Shown here one piece after another: positions 18,083-26,331 of a stretch of 64,000 nt of DNA. The position numbers were made by a program, and so were the translations under genes. The stretch comes from Parapedobacter defluvii. Its GTDB lineage: Bacteria; Bacteroidota; Bacteroidia; Sphingobacteriales; Sphingobacteriaceae. The notes beneath the pieces were generated by a model. The model made no database searches. It was not told the DNA's origin and worked only from the letters and a program-made list of their open reading frames with translations. Each line of letters opens with the position of its first letter. The stretch's first letter is position 1. The stretch covers positions 41,923 through 105,922 of the forward strand of contig NZ_BMIK01000017.1 in assembly GCF_014642075.1 (NCBI RefSeq). Direction: 5' to 3'.

Positions 18083-20809
18083 TTATTCAATTGTGATATA
18101 ATGTACCGAGTGCCCTAACCGACCTTTTGTGTCCAGCCCCTCCACAACAATGCGATAGGTGCCCGGGCTGTCAGCCGTGTAAAATTCAAAAGAAGTTTGG
18201 CCCGACTCATCTGCTATGACATTCGGGGCCCAATGGATGGTGGTACGGAGATCCCGCATGCCTGCGAGAGAATCTGCCGGAGCACTGTAATCGGGAATGT
18301 AAAATTCGCGTACTTCATAATATCCCTGTGGGCTATATGTGACGATACCCGGCGTGTATAAGTCGCGGTTGTATCCACCCCCATCACCACGTTTGGTGGT
18401 AATAATGATGACGCCGCCACCGCCTCTCATCCCATAAACCGCCGTGTTGCCGATACCCCGAAGCACTTCGATGGTTTCCACATCCATGGGATTGATCGTC
18501 GCCAATGCATCTCCTTCTAAATACATACCGTCCACTACAATCTGCATGGGCTGATCCGGTGAACGGGTAGAATAGGGAATGCGGTTGCGGAAAATCACGC
18601 CAACCAGCCTTCCCTGTAAACAGATATCTAACGATGAGCACCCCATGGTAAGCTCATCCGCGGTAAGGACCTGATCGGCATTACCGGGCCCGTTGAGGTT
18701 GCTGGAATGCTTGACTTTGTTCTTTTCGGCTTCACGGGTTACCTTGACTTCTTCCAATAAGATGCTCTTTTCCTTGAGCCCGTATCTTTCCATTTCCTGA
18801 AACTGCTCTTGGGTGTTTTTCAGGTAAGCACCGATAGACTGGTTTACGTCAACGGTAGCGTCGGGCGTATTGGGATTACGTGTTACCTGCTGCCGCGGTG
18901 ACTCATCGAGGTGAATATCCACGTTTTTACGTCCCTGTTCGTCACGGGCTTGCACGACAAATTTGGTGTCGTCAAAAAACAACAGGCGATCAAACGCAAA
19001 TCTGCCCTGTTCATCGGTTACGGTATCCACAATTGCGCCGACATTGTTTGTGGACAGAACGGTGACGGTTGCATTGGGTACCGGGGTTTTTCCATTCCGC
19101 TTGGTTACCACACCGCTGATACGCAGGTCCTGTTCCGGTTGGTAGGTGATGACCGGATTTTTACCTGCTGTCAGATTTTCCCAATTGATGCGGCTCCATC
19201 CCTGGGTAAGCATAACATTGTCTAACAGCCTGCGTTTGGTCACATCCGGGCCTTTGGTAATATCTGCACCCTGAAAGTAATATTCGGGAGTTTCAATATA
19301 CCCCCTGACATCCGAACTCAATAAAAGTGATGCATAGATATTCCCTTCGCGTGTTGTGGAATCCATCGGCACTTTGGCTAAATCAACCACGGCAGCAGAA
19401 AGTACAGCCACGCGGCTGGAGTCTGCCTCATGCCCGGCAGTGATGTGCACCGCCACTTTCTGCCTCGACCCATAGACTTTTTGATCGGTAGTCACAGACA
19501 GTGGCAATATGGACGCTTCATCCATATTAAATATTGCCCGTTGGGCCAAAGGCTTCATCTCGGGCGCAAGCAATGTCAATTGAACGACTCCCGCAGGTAA
19601 ATATTCCCGGGGGACGGAAAATACCAATTCGTTTTTTGTAAGCTTCCCTTTGGATGCGTAGAAAACGGCCCCATTCTGCTGGAGCAGTAGGGTGAGTTGC
19701 TGGCCCTTCACCAAGTTATCCGATGCAAATGCCTGTATAAAAATCTGTTTTTCCAGTTCGTTGTTCACTGCCAATGCATACCCTGAGGCCTGTACGGGGG
19801 ATAGCTGCTGCTCCGTTTCGCTTCCATCGGCAAAGGTTACCTTAGCCGTATAGGTACTACCTGCCTGGGGTATAAAACTGAAATTGCCCATTCCGGCATG
19901 TGCTGTCTCAAATTCGGCGATGCGCACACCGTTTTCGTCTTCCAAGTAACCCACTGCTCCGATACCTAGGCCTTCCGGCTGCAACGCTTTAAAGGCCACT
20001 TTGGCTAGGTTACCGGCCACAAGATGACCGCTTTCTGGAAAAAACTGAATACTAGGGGTATGGGAGGTAGTTTTCAGGGGAATAATCTTTTTAACCGTTT
20101 GGTTTTGAGACCGCGATAGGGTAAGTTCTATTTTGCCTGTCTTCAGATTAAAGGGTTGTTTATTGACAAAATTGAACGCGATCCGCCCTTGTTCATCGGT
20201 TTTTTCACGTCCTCTTCCGATATTCCGCTCCTCCAGAATAACTTCGTAATTAACATTCATATCCGCCATCGGCCCGCCCATGGGATCGGTAAAGGCGATC
20301 TCTGCAGTAACCGTGTGCACGGGTGAATTCTCATACGAAAAGGAACTGTGGGTAACGATGGAATCGGTCCGCGCATTTCCGATGGGTAATACCCGGTCAA
20401 AGAAACCCTCGTTGTCAAAATTACGCATCCAGTTGGTGTAAGCTCGTATGCGGTAATTGCCCTCACCCAGGGAATCGGCCAATTGAAAATCGCCCATCGT
20501 TACGCCTGAAATCAATGGTATCCGGATTGACTGAACCATTTTTTCATCCGGACTGATTAGGTCTACATAGAGTATTTTACTAAGGCCTGAGAGAAAATTA
20601 TAGGCTCCGATGGTTACGTATCCCTTAAACCAGATATCATCTCCCACGGTATAATAGGGTTTGTCCAGATGCAGATAAACCCTTTCCTGGGGGTAATTTT
20701 CCGCATATTTACCGAGTTTCTCCAGGACTCCTCCGATGGCATCTTCCTGCGCATAGATTGCTTTTAAAGAAAACAAAAACAGGGTAAATATGGTTAGCCA
20801 ACGGTACAT
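18083..20809 (-). CDS. Large exported protein with MG2-like and TonB-receptor plug domains, no barrel
   Basis: 908 residues with a signal peptide (about 1-20). The N-terminus has the MG2/macroglobulin-like motif YLHLDKPYYTVGDDIWFKGYV. Several beta-sandwich repeats follow, then a carboxypeptidase-regulatory-like segment (ISGVVTKRNGKTPVPNATV, about 575-650) and a TonB plug domain (about 735-825: IVVDGMYLEGDALATINPMDVETIEVLRG, NTAVYGMRGGGGVIIITTKRG). It ends in a short beta domain (YRIVVEGLDTKGRLG) instead of a transmembrane barrel. This architecture is frequent in Sphingobacteriaceae but its function is not known to me. Transport is unlikely without the barrel. It heads an operon with two acyl-CoA enzymes and diverges from purD. 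Confidence 0.75.
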   Translation of the reverse strand: MYRWLTIFTLFLFSLKAIYAQEDAIGGVLEKLGKYAENYPQERVYLHLDKPYYTVGDDIWFKGYVTIGAYNFLSGLSKILYVDLISPDEKMVQSIRIPLISGVTMGDFQLADSLGEGNYRIRAYTNWMRNFDNEGFFDRVLPIGNARTDSIVTHSSFSYENSPVHTVTAEIAFTDPMGGPMADMNVNYEVILEERNIGRGREKTDEQGRIAFNFVNKQPFNLKTGKIELTLSRSQNQTVKKIIPLKTTSHTPSIQFFPESGHLVAGNLAKVAFKALQPEGLGIGAVGYLEDENGVRIAEFETAHAGMGNFSFIPQAGSTYTAKVTFADGSETEQQLSPVQASGYALAVNNELEKQIFIQAFASDNLVKGQQLTLLLQQNGAVFYASKGKLTKNELVFSVPREYLPAGVVQLTLLAPEMKPLAQRAIFNMDEASILPLSVTTDQKVYGSRQKVAVHITAGHEADSSRVAVLSAAVVDLAKVPMDSTTREGNIYASLLLSSDVRGYIETPEYYFQGADITKGPDVTKRRLLDNVMLTQGWSRINWENLTAGKNPVITYQPEQDLRISGVVTKRNGKTPVPNATVTVLSTNNVGAIVDTVTDEQGRFAFDRLLFFDDTKFVVQARDEQGRKNVDIHLDESPRQQVTRNPNTPDATVDVNQSIGAYLKNTQEQFQEMERYGLKEKSILLEEVKVTREAEKNKVKHSSNLNGPGNADQVLTADELTMGCSSLDICLQGRLVGVIFRNRIPYSTRSPDQPMQIVVDGMYLEGDALATINPMDVETIEVLRGIGNTAVYGMRGGGGVIIITTKRGDGGGYNRDLYTPGIVTYSPQGYYEVREFYIPDYSAPADSLAGMRDLRTTIHWAPNVIADESGQTSFEFYTADSPGTYRIVVEGLDTKGRLGHSVHYITIE

Positions 20810-20871
20810 ATATGATTGCTAAGTTCGGGTTATATTCGAACACTCATAGTGGTAAATATAGGCAAAAAAAA

Positions 20872-20879
20872 TATCTTTG
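20872..20879 (+). promoter_or_regulatory. Bacteroidota -7 box TATCTTTG directly before purD
   Basis: TATCTTTG matches the TAnnTTTG consensus. It ends only 4 bases before the purD ATG, so transcription would begin at or next to the start codon. No good -33 TTTG is visible at the standard distance, which lowers confidence. Confidence 0.45.
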
Positions 20880-20883
20880 CAAG

Positions 20884-22158
20884 ATGAACATCCTAATTAT
20901 CGGTTCAGGCGGACGGGAGAGTGCTTTTGCCTGGAAAATCGCCCAAAGTAAACAAACTGCCCAGTTATACATTGCTCCGGGCAATGCAGGCACAGGTCGA
21001 TATGGCCAAAATGTGCCGCTCAAGGTCACCGACTTTGAAGGGATAGCCGATTTTGTACTCAGCAAGCAAATAAACATGGTCTTGGTGGGCCCCGAAGAAC
21101 CGCTGGTAAAAGGAATACATGATTACTTTTTGGAGCGGGCCGATCTGCAGCATATTCCCGTAATTGGTCCTCAACTGGAGGGGGCACAACTGGAAGGCAG
21201 CAAAGATTTTGCGAAACAGTTTATGGTACGCCATGGCATTCCTACTGCGGCCTCCCAATCTTTTGACCGGTCTACACTGGCAGAGGGCCTTGCGTACCTG
21301 GAAACCCAAAAGCTGCCCATTGTTCTTAAGGCAGATGGATTGGCAGCGGGTAAAGGTGTATTGATCTGCGCTACGTTAGATGAGGCGAAAGCGGAACTGA
21401 AGGCCATGCTGGAAGACGCGAAATTTGGTGAAGCGAGCAGCAAAGTTGTGATAGAGGAATACCTTACCGGGATAGAGCTGTCTGTCTTTGTCTTGACCGA
21501 TGGCGATAGCTACAAAGTGCTCCCATCTGCGAAAGACTATAAGCGCGTAGGTGAAGGGGATACGGGGCTTAATACGGGGGGGATGGGGTCTGTATCTCCC
21601 GTGCCATTTGCAGATAATCTGTTTATGGACAAAGTGGAACAACGCATCATCGTTCCGACGATTGAAGGGCTGAAAAAGGATGGAATTCCCTACAAGGGCT
21701 TTATCTTTATCGGATTGATGAACGTGGATGGAAATCCTTACGTGATTGAATACAACGTGCGCATGGGCGATCCCGAAACGGAGAGCGTGCTGCCCCGCAT
21801 CGAAAGCGATTTGGTGGATTTACTCCAGGGTGTGGCAGAAGGCAACTTGTTTGAGCGCTCCTTTATGCTCTCTCCGAAGACTGCGGCTACCGTTGTACTT
21901 GTTGCGGGTGGTTATCCGGGTACATACGAATCAGGTAAAGCCATCAACAACATCGAAAATGTAAAGGATTCCATTGTATTTCATGCAGGTACGCGGGAAG
22001 AAAACGGAATCGTGCAGACCGCCGGGGGGCGTGTATTGGCTGTCACGGCATTGGAAGACACATTATTTGGGGCCTTGCAACAGGCTACCGCTGATGCAGG
22101 CCGGATTTATTTTGAAGGAAAATATTTCCGTAAAGACATCGGTTTTGATCTGATATAA
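20884..22158 (+). CDS. purD: Phosphoribosylamine--glycine ligase (GAR synthetase)
   Basis: 424 residues from ATG 20884 (MNILIIGSGGRESAFAWKI); upstream in-frame codons lack family similarity. It joins glycine to 5-phosphoribosylamine with ATP, the second step of purine synthesis. The N domain has GSGGRE and YIAPGNAGT. The ATP-grasp domain has GSKDFAKQFM, VLKADGLAAGKGV and EEYLTGIELSVFVLTDG. YNVRMGDPETESVLPRI carries the metal ligands. The C-terminal domain (ATVVLVAGGYPGTYESGK) is complete. Length is normal. It is a single gene followed by tRNA-Glu. Confidence 0.97.
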   Translation: MNILIIGSGGRESAFAWKIAQSKQTAQLYIAPGNAGTGRYGQNVPLKVTDFEGIADFVLSKQINMVLVGPEEPLVKGIHDYFLERADLQHIPVIGPQLEGAQLEGSKDFAKQFMVRHGIPTAASQSFDRSTLAEGLAYLETQKLPIVLKADGLAAGKGVLICATLDEAKAELKAMLEDAKFGEASSKVVIEEYLTGIELSVFVLTDGDSYKVLPSAKDYKRVGEGDTGLNTGGMGSVSPVPFADNLFMDKVEQRIIVPTIEGLKKDGIPYKGFIFIGLMNVDGNPYVIEYNVRMGDPETESVLPRIESDLVDLLQGVAEGNLFERSFMLSPKTAATVVLVAGGYPGTYESGKAINNIENVKDSIVFHAGTREENGIVQTAGGRVLAVTALEDTLFGALQQATADAGRIYFEGKYFRKDIGFDLI

Positions 22159-22204
22159 TTGCGGGAGCCCAGGTTTCCGGGTGTTTTATATGGGCTATAA
22201 TTCG

Positions 22205-22236
22205 TTTGTATATAAAACCAAATTTAGCTAAGTTTG
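22205..22236 (+). promoter_or_regulatory. Promoter of tRNA-Glu (TTTG-N20-TAAGTTTG)
   Basis: TTTG at 22205-22208 and TAAGTTTG at 22229-22236 match the Bacteroidota -33/-7 consensus with a 20-base spacer. The -7 box lies 15 bases upstream of the mature tRNA 5' end. Confidence 0.6.
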
Positions 22237-22251
22237 CAGTCCGTAAAAAAC

Positions 22252-22323
22252 GGCCCATTCGTCTATCGGTTAGGACGCCAGATTTTCATTCTGGAAAGAG
22301 GGGTTCGATTCCCCTATGGGCTA
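22252..22323 (+). tRNA. tRNA-Glu (anticodon TTC)
   Basis: Full cloverleaf: acceptor GGCCCAT / ATGGGCT with a terminal G-U pair, as in other tRNA-Glu; anticodon stem CCAGA/TCTGG with loop TTTTCAT, anticodon TTC; T-arm AGGGG-TTCGATT-CCCCT; discriminator A at 22323. CCA is not encoded. It is followed at once by a strong terminator and by the left copy of a direct repeat, making it the probable attachment gene of the neighbouring accessory DNA. Confidence 0.95.
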
Positions 22324-22520
22324 CTTAAGGAGATTCCATATAATGGATATCTCCTTTTTTTTATGCCAATAAAAATCTGTGACCCAAGCTGTTACCATCT
22401 AGTCATTTGGAGTTCGATTTTTTCAGTCACAATTCTTAGGCGGTCGTGTAAGATTGCCTAAAAAACCTGCTTCACGGTATGTTTATGGCATTTTTTCCGA
22501 AGTTCGATTTCTCCTTAAGG
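22319..22520 (+). repeat. Left copy of diverged direct repeat (tRNA-Glu 3' end plus flank), putative attL
   Basis: From GGCTACTT, the last bases of tRNA-Glu, through the terminator and about 150 further bases, this segment aligns with 25773-25956. Shared blocks include a 19-base identical core starting GGAGATTCCAT, the GTTCGATTTTT block, CGTGTAAGA-TGCCTAAAAA, and AAGTTCGATTTCTC. Overall match by eye is roughly three quarters, with small indels. The two copies bracket the arsenic operon. Confidence 0.75.
22329..22362 (+). terminator. Rho-independent terminator of tRNA-Glu
   Basis: GGAGAT-TCCAT-ATA-ATGGA-T-ATCTCC hairpin followed by eight T. The stem is 11 pairs with one bulged T. Confidence 0.85.
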
Positions 22521-22650
22521 GTTAACATCGTGATTTCTTAGCATTTTAGGTAATCAATAAACAAGTTAAGCCCATGTTTTGGAATCCATTAAGTGACAGT
22601 ATATGTGATTTATATCCAACGAATATATCAGTATTATGTGGAACCCAACT

Positions 22651-23697
22651 TTATGCTGTCGACTCCGGTATGTAATATACTTTTTTTAACCACAGGCTCG
22701 CCCTCACCAACAATACCAGTACAGGCACTTCTACAAGTGGGCCGATAACGCCCACAAATGCCTGTGGTGAATGGATGCCGAATACAGCAATGGACACGGC
22801 TATTGCCAACTCAAAATTATTCCCTGTTGCTGTAAAGGCGATGGATGCGTTCTTGTCGTAAGGAACATTCAAAGATCTGTTGACAAAGAAGCTCACGAAC
22901 AACATCAGCACAAAATAAATGATTAACGGTACAGCTATTTTTACCACATCCATTGGCAATTCCAATATCTTATCGCCTTTCAAGCTGAACATTAATACAA
23001 TAGTAAACAGTAACGCATACAATGTAATAGGTGATATTTTGGGTACAAATTTTCGGTTATACCATGCTATGCCTTTTGATTTTACAAGTGCATAACGGCT
23101 TATAAAACCTGCGAAAAAAGGAATACCCAAATATATCAGCACACTCTCAGTTACATCTTTCATGGATACGCTTACATTGAAATTAGCTAAGTCTAACTTG
23201 CCCGGCAATACGTTGATGAACAGCCAAACAAAGAAGCTGTACGTTATTATCTGAAAGATACTGTTCAGTGTGACCAATAATGCCGTATATTCCCTGTTCC
23301 CTTTGGCTAAGTCACTCCATACGATAACCATTGCGATACATCTTGCCAAGCCGATCAGTATCAGACCTGTCATATAATCGGGTTCATCCCTTAGGAACAG
23401 TACCGCTAAACCGAACATCAGTATGGTACCGATGACCCAATTCAGCAATAAGGATATGCCGATTACTTTAGTATCTTTAAGCGCTTTGGGCAACAACGAA
23501 TAATCCACTTTAGCCAACGGAGGGTACATCATCAATATAAGTCCTATTGCCAAAGGGATATTGGTCGTACCTACGGATAGGGCATCGGTAGCATTGGAAA
23601 TGTTCGGAAAGAAATATCCCAAGCCGACACCTGTCGCCATCGCAAGGAATATCCATAAGGTAAGGTAACGGTCAAGGAATTTTAGTTTGGGTTGCAT
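22651..23697 (-). CDS. ACR3-family arsenite efflux transporter
   Basis: 348 residues with about ten transmembrane helices (for example [17 protein letters not shown] and [18 protein letters not shown]). The conserved ACR3 cysteine is in [22 protein letters not shown], and the helix-9 signature is [20 protein letters not shown]. It extrudes As(III), and possibly Sb(III), across the inner membrane using the proton-motive force. It is the last gene of the minus-strand ars operon, 3 bases after the arsenate reductase. Length is normal. The sequence is AT-richer than the flanking core genes. Confidence 0.95.
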   Translation of the reverse strand: MQPKLKFLDRYLTLWIFLAMATGVGLGYFFPNISNATDALSVGTTNIPLAIGLILMMYPPLAKVDYSLLPKALKDTKVIGISLLLNWVIGTILMFGLAVLFLRDEPDYMTGLILIGLARCIAMVIVWSDLAKGNREYTALLVTLNSIFQIITYSFFVWLFINVLPGKLDLANFNVSVSMKDVTESVLIYLGIPFFAGFISRYALVKSKGIAWYNRKFVPKISPITLYALLFTIVLMFSLKGDKILELPMDVVKIAVPLIIYFVLMLFVSFFVNRSLNVPYDKNASIAFTATGNNFELAIAVSIAVFGIHSPQAFVGVIGPLVEVPVLVLLVRASLWLKKVYYIPESTA

Positions 23698-23700
23698 CGG

Positions 23701-24315
23701 CTAACTCTTAATCATTGAAAAAACATAGCACATTTCTGTTGCTATCTGCAAACTCCTTTCCGCATATACCTGTGCCTGTTCGGGCGTGCCGTCCGAAATC
23801 TTGGGGTCTTCAAATGTGATGGGTATTCTCTTTTCCGCACCTGCAATGAACGGGCATCCGCCGTCTGCCTGCGAACAGGTCATAATGGCGACAAATGCCG
23901 ATGCAGGGTTGAAAGGGCTATCATATTTTTTGGAAAACCCGATGATTGGCAAGGCATTATCCTTGTATTTTATGGCATATACAGGATTATCGGTTTCCGC
24001 AATCTTGAAAATAGTAAAACCTTGATTGGTCAATGTTTCTGCCACTTTCGGGAATAATGCTGTTTCCTCCGTACCGCCGGAATAACAATGTACATTCGGG
24101 ATATTGAAATAAGCACTTACGACCTGCGCCCATACCTGAGCGAAGTGGCTTCTGCGTGAATTGTGGGTACAGATGAAATTGAGGTTTATGTCCGCCCCGC
24201 TATTTGCTTTCCGCTGTACATAATCTATCAGCGGTTGCAGTATCGTTTTGCGTTCCTCGCTTACGGTTCGGACGTCAATAATCCCCTTTATGGTTTCGGC
24301 TAAATTCTTATACAT
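23701..24315 (-). CDS. Low-molecular-weight PTP-like arsenate reductase
   Basis: 204 residues from the ATG at 24315 (MYKNLAETIKG). An in-frame start 19 codons upstream would run into the preceding gene. The P-loop C-x5-R is in FICTHNSRRSHFAQVW, and the FEDPKISDG segment carries the catalytic-type Asp-Pro. A conserved Cys pair region (MTCSQADGGCPFIAG) may help the redox cycle. This family in Bacteroidota reduces arsenate to arsenite for export by the adjacent ACR3. In databases it is often labelled protein-tyrosine-phosphatase; the ars context makes arsenate reduction the better reading. Confidence 0.88.
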   Translation of the reverse strand: MYKNLAETIKGIIDVRTVSEERKTILQPLIDYVQRKANSGADINLNFICTHNSRRSHFAQVWAQVVSAYFNIPNVHCYSGGTEETALFPKVAETLTNQGFTIFKIAETDNPVYAIKYKDNALPIIGFSKKYDSPFNPASAFVAIMTCSQADGGCPFIAGAEKRIPITFEDPKISDGTPEQAQVYAERSLQIATEMCYVFSMIKS

Positions 24316-24341
24316 TACGATTGGTGTTTGGTGTTTAGTGT

Positions 24342-24806
24342 TTAGCAACATCCCGAATGAGGTGTACAGCAAGTGCTGTTCAGTTCCGATAATTTTACTT
24401 TTTGTTTTTCCGCAGGAATACCGCAGGCATCACTTGCCAAGCAAGCCGTCTGTTTGTTCTTTAGGATGAAATGCTTACCGTCAAAGTCCAAGTCAAATTT
24501 GCCAATCGTTTCACTTTGGTATTCCACCTCTATTTCGGCATCTTCAATGCCCAATTTTTCTTCTGATAGCTTGATAATGTTCAATAGCTTGGTCGGCTTT
24601 AACCTGTGGTTGTAGTCGTTGGCATCCCACAATTGGAAGTTTACCGCTTTCTCTGTACGGACTACACCACCGCAGTCAATAAAATGTTTGGTAATCTGTC
24701 CTATTTCCGTAACGTGGAAATGTTCGGGAACAAATGTTCCGTTGGCTAATTGAAATTCAACATTGTCCAATGTTGGCAGGATTTCTTTGATTTTTGATAA
24801 CTTCAT
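24342..24806 (-). CDS. DUF6428-like arsenic-operon protein with Cys-rich C-terminus
   Basis: 154 residues, soluble. The N-terminal 120 residues (VEFQLANGTFVPEHFHVTEIGQITKHFIDCGG, NFQLWDANDYNHRLKPTKLL) match small proteins that accompany ars genes in Bacteroidota (DUF6428 in my recollection). The C-terminus carries Cys residues in CLASDACGIP and then STCCTPHSGCC. These could bind As(III) and pass it to ACR3, which is inference. It lies between arsR and arsC and ends 26 bases before the arsC start. Confidence 0.75.
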   Translation of the reverse strand: MKLSKIKEILPTLDNVEFQLANGTFVPEHFHVTEIGQITKHFIDCGGVVRTEKAVNFQLWDANDYNHRLKPTKLLNIIKLSEEKLGIEDAEIEVEYQSETIGKFDLDFDGKHFILKNKQTACLASDACGIPAEKQKVKLSELNSTCCTPHSGCC

Positions 24807-24840
24807 AACAATAAGATTTGAAAAATTATATTAAACCATA

Positions 24841-24858
24841 TATCGTAATATTACGATA
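24841..24858. promoter_or_regulatory. Perfect 18-bp palindrome TATCGTAATATTACGATA, ArsR operator
   Basis: A perfect palindrome between arsR and the DUF6428-like gene, 35 bases upstream of the latter's start. A near-identical site (ATCGCAATATTACGAT) lies just upstream of arsR. ArsR-family repressors bind such dyads, so two operators are inferred: one autoregulatory, one internal. Confidence 0.75.
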
Positions 24859-24876
24859 ATAAGGGTCAAAAAAATA

Positions 24877-25209
24877 TTATGGACAACAGCTGTTTACTTT
24901 TACCTCCTGATTGAAGAACACATTAAATTCCGCTTGAATTTGCTTCCACAGTTTTTCATCAATACAATAACATACAGATTTGCCCTCGATTGTTCCCTGT
25001 ATGATACCTATGTTCTTTAGCTCTTTCAGGTGCTGTGAAATTGTAGCCTGTGCCAAGCCCAATTCACCGACCAGATCATTACAGATACAGGCTTTCTGAT
25101 CGATGATATATTGGAGAATGGCGACCCGTGCAGGATGTCCTAAAACTTTGAACAAAGAAGCCAATCTGTTCTGTTCGTCCGTAAATATTTCTGATTTCGT
25201 AAGCCCCAT
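24877..25209 (-). CDS. arsR: ArsR/SmtB family metalloregulator
   Basis: 110 residues with a winged helix: LASLFKVLGHPARVAILQYI, then KACICNDLVGELGLAQATISQHLKELKNIGIIQG. Cys residues in the DNA-recognition-helix region (ACIC) and in SVCYCI and the terminal CC are candidate As(III) ligands. It represses the operon until arsenite binds. Dyads sit 15 bases upstream of its ATG and again downstream before the next gene. Confidence 0.93.
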   Translation of the reverse strand: MGLTKSEIFTDEQNRLASLFKVLGHPARVAILQYIIDQKACICNDLVGELGLAQATISQHLKELKNIGIIQGTIEGKSVCYCIDEKLWKQIQAEFNVFFNQEVKVNSCCP

Positions 25210-25224
25210 TATCCTATTCTTTAC

Positions 25225-25240
25225 ATCGCAATATTACGAT
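25225..25240. promoter_or_regulatory. ArsR operator upstream of arsR (one mismatch dyad)
   Basis: ATCGCAATATTACGAT, an 8+8 dyad with one mismatch. It shares the core ATCG-AATATTACGAT with the perfect site at 24841-24858. Its position 15 bases before the arsR start fits autorepression. Confidence 0.7.
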
Positions 25241-25364
25241 AATAATTTTAAATATCAAAATATATTGTCCTTTACGTTATCCATTATCTAAAAATTGGTA
25301 GAATCGCGAAAATAGAGAAACCTGCTTCGGATAACGAAACAGGCAATTGCCTAAAAACACATAA

Positions 25365-25466
25365 TTATTCGAGGACATCTTGCGCATTTAAAATTGCTTC
25401 GTAATCTTCGATGAGGTTAGATTTTCCACAATTCGAGCCCGCCTTAAAGGGAATTGCGTTTTGCGG
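25365..25466 (-). pseudogene. Short relic with Walker A-like motif
   Basis: The minus strand reads AIPFKAGSNCGKSNLIEDYE then ...AILNAQDVLE, ending in a stop at 25365. AGSNCGKS fits the A/G-x4-GK-S/T P-loop. The frame is closed by a stop at 25467-25469, while the neighbouring frame upstream (LSNEVKKALKNMTAKRN) runs into it, suggesting a frameshifted remnant of an ATPase. It is too short to name a family and may be chance. Confidence 0.3.
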
Positions 25467-25772
25467 TCATATTTTTAAGCGCTTTCTTTACTTCGTTCGA
25501 TAGCTATTCTTTTGTTTTTATATTGATGGGAGATAGATTCTCTAATATTTAAATCTGTATTTAGTAATGCCAATTTTGATAAGTGATCAAAGAAGTTTTC
25601 CCTTATCTATACCATGGGGATTACTGTTGTTTAGAATCCTTTCATCAAAATTTTGGTTTCTTTTGTGTTTTGTATCTGTTGTCTGTTATCTTGTCAGCGA
25701 GAGAGTCTTCGTGAAGAATCCTTCCTAGAACCTCTAAAAACTGTGCAAGTGCTTCAAAGAATTTCCCCGGTA

Positions 25773-25956
25773 GGCTACTTTAGGAGATTCCATATAATGG
25801 ATATCTTTTTTTAAGTCAATAGAAAGCTTGTGACACAAATCGTTACAATTTACCCACTTATAGTTCGATTTTTGTGAAAAATCTTTAGGTTACCGTGTAA
25901 GACTGCCTAAAAATCTGCTTCATGGTATTTTTCCCAAGTTCGATTTCTCGCTAAGG
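25773..25956 (+). repeat. Right copy of diverged direct repeat, putative attR
   Basis: Aligns with 22319-22520, starting GGCTACTT. The terminator hairpin is preserved on the left arm but its right arm has changed CTCC to CTTT. The bases just before it (AATTTCCCCGGTAGGCTAC) resemble a decayed 3' end of tRNA-Glu, which in the intact gene reads GATTCCCCTATGGGCTAC. No intact tRNA is present here. Confidence 0.7.
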
Positions 25957-26249
25957 ATTTGGTATTTTAGTTTTCTGCAAGTTTGTATTAACCTTTTACT
26001 GTAAGATATAACGGTTCTAATATTAAGACGCAACCCGTAGTTCACGCCCCATTGCACAAAATTAGGAACGATGCATATTCCCTGTATCAAATAAGCACCC
26101 TATTAAGAATCCCAATACTGGTTGGTTTAATTTCTATTTTCAGGATAGAATACCTGAGGTAGCCGTTTGGAGACTAATAAAAGATCTGACTAAGCACGGA
26201 ATGGAAGATGATAGGCACAAGTTGTTGACCAAGGTTCCGATATTTTAAC

Positions 26250-26269
26250 AAAATGATGTTTGTCATTTT
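26250..26269. promoter_or_regulatory. Inverted repeat AAAATGA-N6-TCATTTT overlapping the -33 box
   Basis: A perfect 7+6+7 dyad whose right arm overlaps the TTTTG (26267-26271) of the promoter for the copper-type operon. The position suits a repressor operator. The regulator is unknown. Confidence 0.4.
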
Positions 26270-26295
26270 TGTGACAGATTCTTTCCGTATATTTG
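26267..26295 (+). promoter_or_regulatory. Promoter TTTTG-N16-TATATTTG of the copper-type operon
   Basis: TATATTTG at 26288-26295 fits the TAnnTTTG -7 box, and TTTTG ending at 26271 fits the -33 element. The first gene's ATG is at 26332, giving a leader of roughly 30 bases. Confidence 0.65.
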
Positions 26296-26331
26296 ACACG
26301 GTTTGATTAGGACAGGAAGTAAAAAGATTTG

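Larger units (their letters stand above)
25241..26249. other. AT-rich region without an intact gene between arsR and the copper-type operon
   Basis: About 1 kb with no supportable intact coding frame. It holds the Walker A-like relic, the right copy of the tRNA-flank repeat and the promoter region of the following operon. It looks like decayed mobile DNA. Confidence 0.6.
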
